Source of the DNA: Terriglobia bacterium
GTDB lineage: Bacteria > Acidobacteriota > Terriglobia > UBA7540
Assembly (NCBI GenBank): GCA_030042795.1
Contig: JASHYZ010000526.1
Location: 1 to 6,529, forward strand
DNA length: 6,529 nt
Direction: 5' to 3'
The notes under the pieces were generated by a model, which made no database searches, was not told where the DNA came from, and saw only the letters and a program-made list of their open reading frames with translations. The position numbers and the translations under genes were made by a program. Shown here piece after piece: positions 5,167 to 6,529 of the stretch; position 1 is the first letter of the stretch; the number at the start of each line of letters is the position of its first letter.

Positions 5167-5421
5167 ATGAGAAGAAGCATAACACTAAGAACGGAGATTC
5201 CACCCAGCCGGGAATTGCGAATCACCCTACCTGATGACGTGCCCACCGGGACGGCATCGATCGTGATTAGGTTCGCACCTTCTACTACTTCAACCGCAGT
5301 AACCTTCGGCGACCTGCTGAATAGCGAATTCTTCGGCGTTTGGCGCGATCGAACCGACATTCCCGATAGCGTGGGCTTCGCTCGAGATCTGCGCTCCAAG
5401 AGCTGGAAGCGGCCCGCCTGA
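5167..5421 (+). CDS. Antitoxin-like partner of a PIN-domain toxin (VapB-type role)
   Basis: This 84-aa protein directly precedes the PIN toxin gene and overlaps it by one base (TGATG), the usual coupling of antitoxin and toxin. The N-terminal part (ITLRTEIPPSRELRITLPDDVPTG, residues 5-28, then SIVIRF at 31-36) alternates polar and hydrophobic residues as in a small beta fold. After a Ser/Thr-rich linker, the C-terminal part (FGDLLNSEFFGVWRDRTD at 48-64, then FARDLR at 71-76) is amphipathic and charged, as expected of a tail that wraps the toxin. AAGG (5153-5156) in an AAGGTGAAG stretch precedes the ATG. I do not recognise a named DNA-binding family (AbrB, RHH or Phd) with certainty, so the role rests on position and shape. 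The frame is intact. Confidence 0.7.
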   Translation: MRRSITLRTEIPPSRELRITLPDDVPTGTASIVIRFAPSTTSTAVTFGDLLNSEFFGVWRDRTDIPDSVGFARDLRSKSWKRPA

Positions 5422-5808
5422 TGCATCTCGTTGACACGGATGTTCTGATCGATTGTCTGCGCGGAGCAGCACCAGCAGGGGCATGGTTGCAAGAGGTTGG
5501 GAGAGATCCTTTCGCAGTTCCTGCCGTTTGTCGCAATGGAGCTCGTGATGGGCTGCAGCAATCGACGCGATCTGGACGCGATCCAGAGATTTCTGGGCGA
5601 ATTCGACATAGTTTGGCCCCAGGCCTCCGATTTCGCTGCAGCGTATCGGTTGTTGCTGGCGCACCGCTTGACTTCGGGTCTTAACATTCCGGATTGCCTC
5701 ATCGCGGCAATGGCCCTTGCGCGAACGGCCCGCCTCTACACGTTCAATCTCAAGCATTTTCGGGTAATTCGAGTACTTGACGTACATGAGCCTTACTCCC
5801 GGTGTTAA
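5421..5808 (+). pseudogene. vapC: PIN-domain toxin (VapC-like ribonuclease) with a one-base frameshift
   Basis: The first 36 codons encode MHLVDTDVLIDCLRG and AWLQEVGRDPFAVPAV; the rest of the PIN domain continues in the next frame from 5530 (VAMELVMGCSNRRDL, later LNIPDCLIAAMALA, TFNLKHF and a final PYSRC). Removing one T from GTTTG at 5526-5530 gives a continuous 128-aa protein, normal for VapC. All PIN landmarks are then present: D5, E40 in the MEL motif, D91 in IPDCLIAA, and N109 in the fourth position. VapC toxins are Mg-dependent nucleases that cut tRNA or rRNA. As written, translation from the ATG leaves the PIN fold after residue 36 and stops at 5682-5684, so the toxin should be inactive. 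A sequencing error is the main alternative. Confidence 0.85.
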
Positions 5809-5839
5809 ACAGCGAATGTGTGGCTCAAGCTCCTTCAAG

Positions 5840-6148
5840 CTATGGCCTCCGCAAGAACTGGTCATCGAAGTGGACGCGAAATTCCTCAAGCGCTTCCTCA
5901 AAACGCTGAAACCCCTCTTGGCGCATTAGGGCAGCAAAGCCGATGCTGCGCTCCGTCCCGATGATCGCTGACCAATAGTAATCAATCATACCTGTAGCAT
6001 CGCGTTGCTCCATCCGCATGATGGTCAAACGGACTCCCTGCTATAGCTTCTCGGACGCCAAGGGAGATACCAGAATCGGGTCAAAAACGTGTCTATGCAG
6101 GAACTCCATAATCTCCTGCTCTTTTGGCCCGAGCGGCCTCGTATTCAT
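5840..6148 (-). pseudogene. Small unknown protein gene between dapB and dapA, interrupted by an in-frame TAG
   Basis: From ATG 6148 the - strand encodes MNTRPLGPKEQEIMEFLHRH and on to LASEKL (35 codons). It then meets TAG (complement of 6041-6043) and continues in the same frame with QGVRLTIMRMEQRDATGMID and on to FDDQFLRRP, ending at TAG 5840-5842. Ignoring the internal stop, this is a coherent, mostly helical protein of about 102 residues without signal peptide or membrane segment; I do not recognise the family. The TAG would need only one base change to be a sense codon (AAG, CAG or GAG). AGGGAG (complement of 6034-6039) stands five bases before an in-frame TTG (6026-6028), so the downstream 62 codons could restart. 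It begins 48 bases after dapB on the same strand, suggesting former co-transcription. Its stop lies 31 bases from the convergent vapC stop. Confidence 0.6.
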
Positions 6149-6196
6149 CTCGTAGTCCCCAAAAGGCCTCGCGCGACCTCTTATCTATGCTTAAAT

Positions 6197-6529
6197 TTAG
6201 AACAAATCCGCAAAGGCGAACAATCCCTTCTTTCCTACCACCCATCTTGCGGCAAGCAGCGCGCCTTCAGCGAAGCCCTGCCGGCCGCGGGCGGTGTGGC
6301 GCAGAATGACCGTGTCCGCTTCGGAGTCAAAGCCCAGTTCGTGAGTACCCGGGATGTAGCCCCCGCGAATGCTGGCGACCGGGACCTCGCGTTCGCCAAG
6401 CGCCGGTTGAACGCGGCGCTTTAACTCGACAGCCGTGCCCGAAGGCGCGTCCTTCTTGAACTGATGATGCGCTTCGCTGATGTAGGGCTCGTACATCGGG
6501 AAGCCAGAGAAGACCTTCGCCACGGCTTC
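6197..6529 (-). CDS. dapB: 4-hydroxy-tetrahydrodipicolinate reductase, C-terminal half (5' partial at window edge)
   Basis: Only the last 110 residues are inside the window; the frame is open to base 6529. From the visible start, EAHHQFKKDAPSGTA (19-33) is the signature of DapB: the His pair and K26 are the catalytic and substrate-binding region, and DAPSGT binds the substrate carboxylate. SIRGGYIPGTHELGF and the RGRQGFAEGALLAARWV segment match the end of the C-terminal dimer domain and the last helix, followed by the usual short tail (GLFAFADLF). The enzyme reduces the DapA product with NAD(P)H in lysine and cell-wall diaminopimelate synthesis. It heads the - strand run that also contains the small unknown gene and, beyond the inserted vapBC pair, dapA. 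A GTG inside the window (6521-6523) is not the start. Confidence 0.93.
   Translation of the reverse strand, partial: EAVAKVFSGFPMYEPYISEAHHQFKKDAPSGTAVELKRRVQPALGEREVPVASIRGGYIPGTHELGFDSEADTVILRHTARGRQGFAEGALLAARWVVGKKGLFAFADLF

Noticed and set aside
4953..5901. Long - strand open frames across the MITE and vapBC
   Set aside because: They run through the palindromic repeat and antisense to vapBC; no recognisable product and no ribosome binding site.

Overview
The window looks like chromosomal DNA from a GC-rich, free-living bacterium. The gene neighbourhood and the flavour of the proteins suggest Acidobacteriota, but that is an inference; no marker gene here proves it. The genes are ordinary housekeeping and carbohydrate genes. 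The spaces between them are full of decayed or inserted DNA: an antisense acetolactate synthase fossil, an IS110-type transposase remnant, a 161-bp MITE-like element with an 8-bp target duplication, a frameshifted VapC toxin and an amber-interrupted small gene.

Left part, + strand (1-2415). The window opens inside a gene whose first visible residues match the C-terminal end of ManNAc-6-phosphate 2-epimerase (NanE). They run without a stop into a full ROK-family sugar kinase, so this is most likely the end of a bifunctional NanE-NanK (amino-sugar/sialic-acid catabolism). Its last codons overlap an antisense fragment of acetolactate synthase (about 1195-1004, - strand). About 310 bases later comes a ten-helix transporter of the RhaT family, which may supply a sugar to the same pathway.

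Middle part (2416-3157). No intact protein gene is seen here. It holds a hairpin, the 5' end of an IS110-family transposase with its ribosome binding site but a decayed body, a long imperfect hairpin that includes a tRNA-like 5' segment, and an intact tRNA-Ala(GGC) on the - strand with encoded CCA and a plausible promoter.

Right part (3158-6529). The - strand carries the lysine/diaminopimelate genes: the C-terminal half of dapB at the right edge, a small unknown gene broken by an in-frame TAG, then dapA, then an isocitrate lyase/PEP mutase superfamily protein starting one base after the dapA stop. Between the small gene and dapA, on the opposite strand, sits a vapBC-like toxin-antitoxin pair with an intact antitoxin and a toxin carrying a one-base frameshift. 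The MITE-like element lies in the divergent dapA/vapB spacer, less than 20 bases from the dapA ribosome binding site. The simplest reading is an ancestral dapB-orf-dapA-pepM run into which a toxin-antitoxin module and a small transposable element were inserted. I found no clear new defence or genetic system. The most notable items are the MITE in the dapA leader, the NanEK fusion with its antisense ilvB tail, and the two single-lesion genes.
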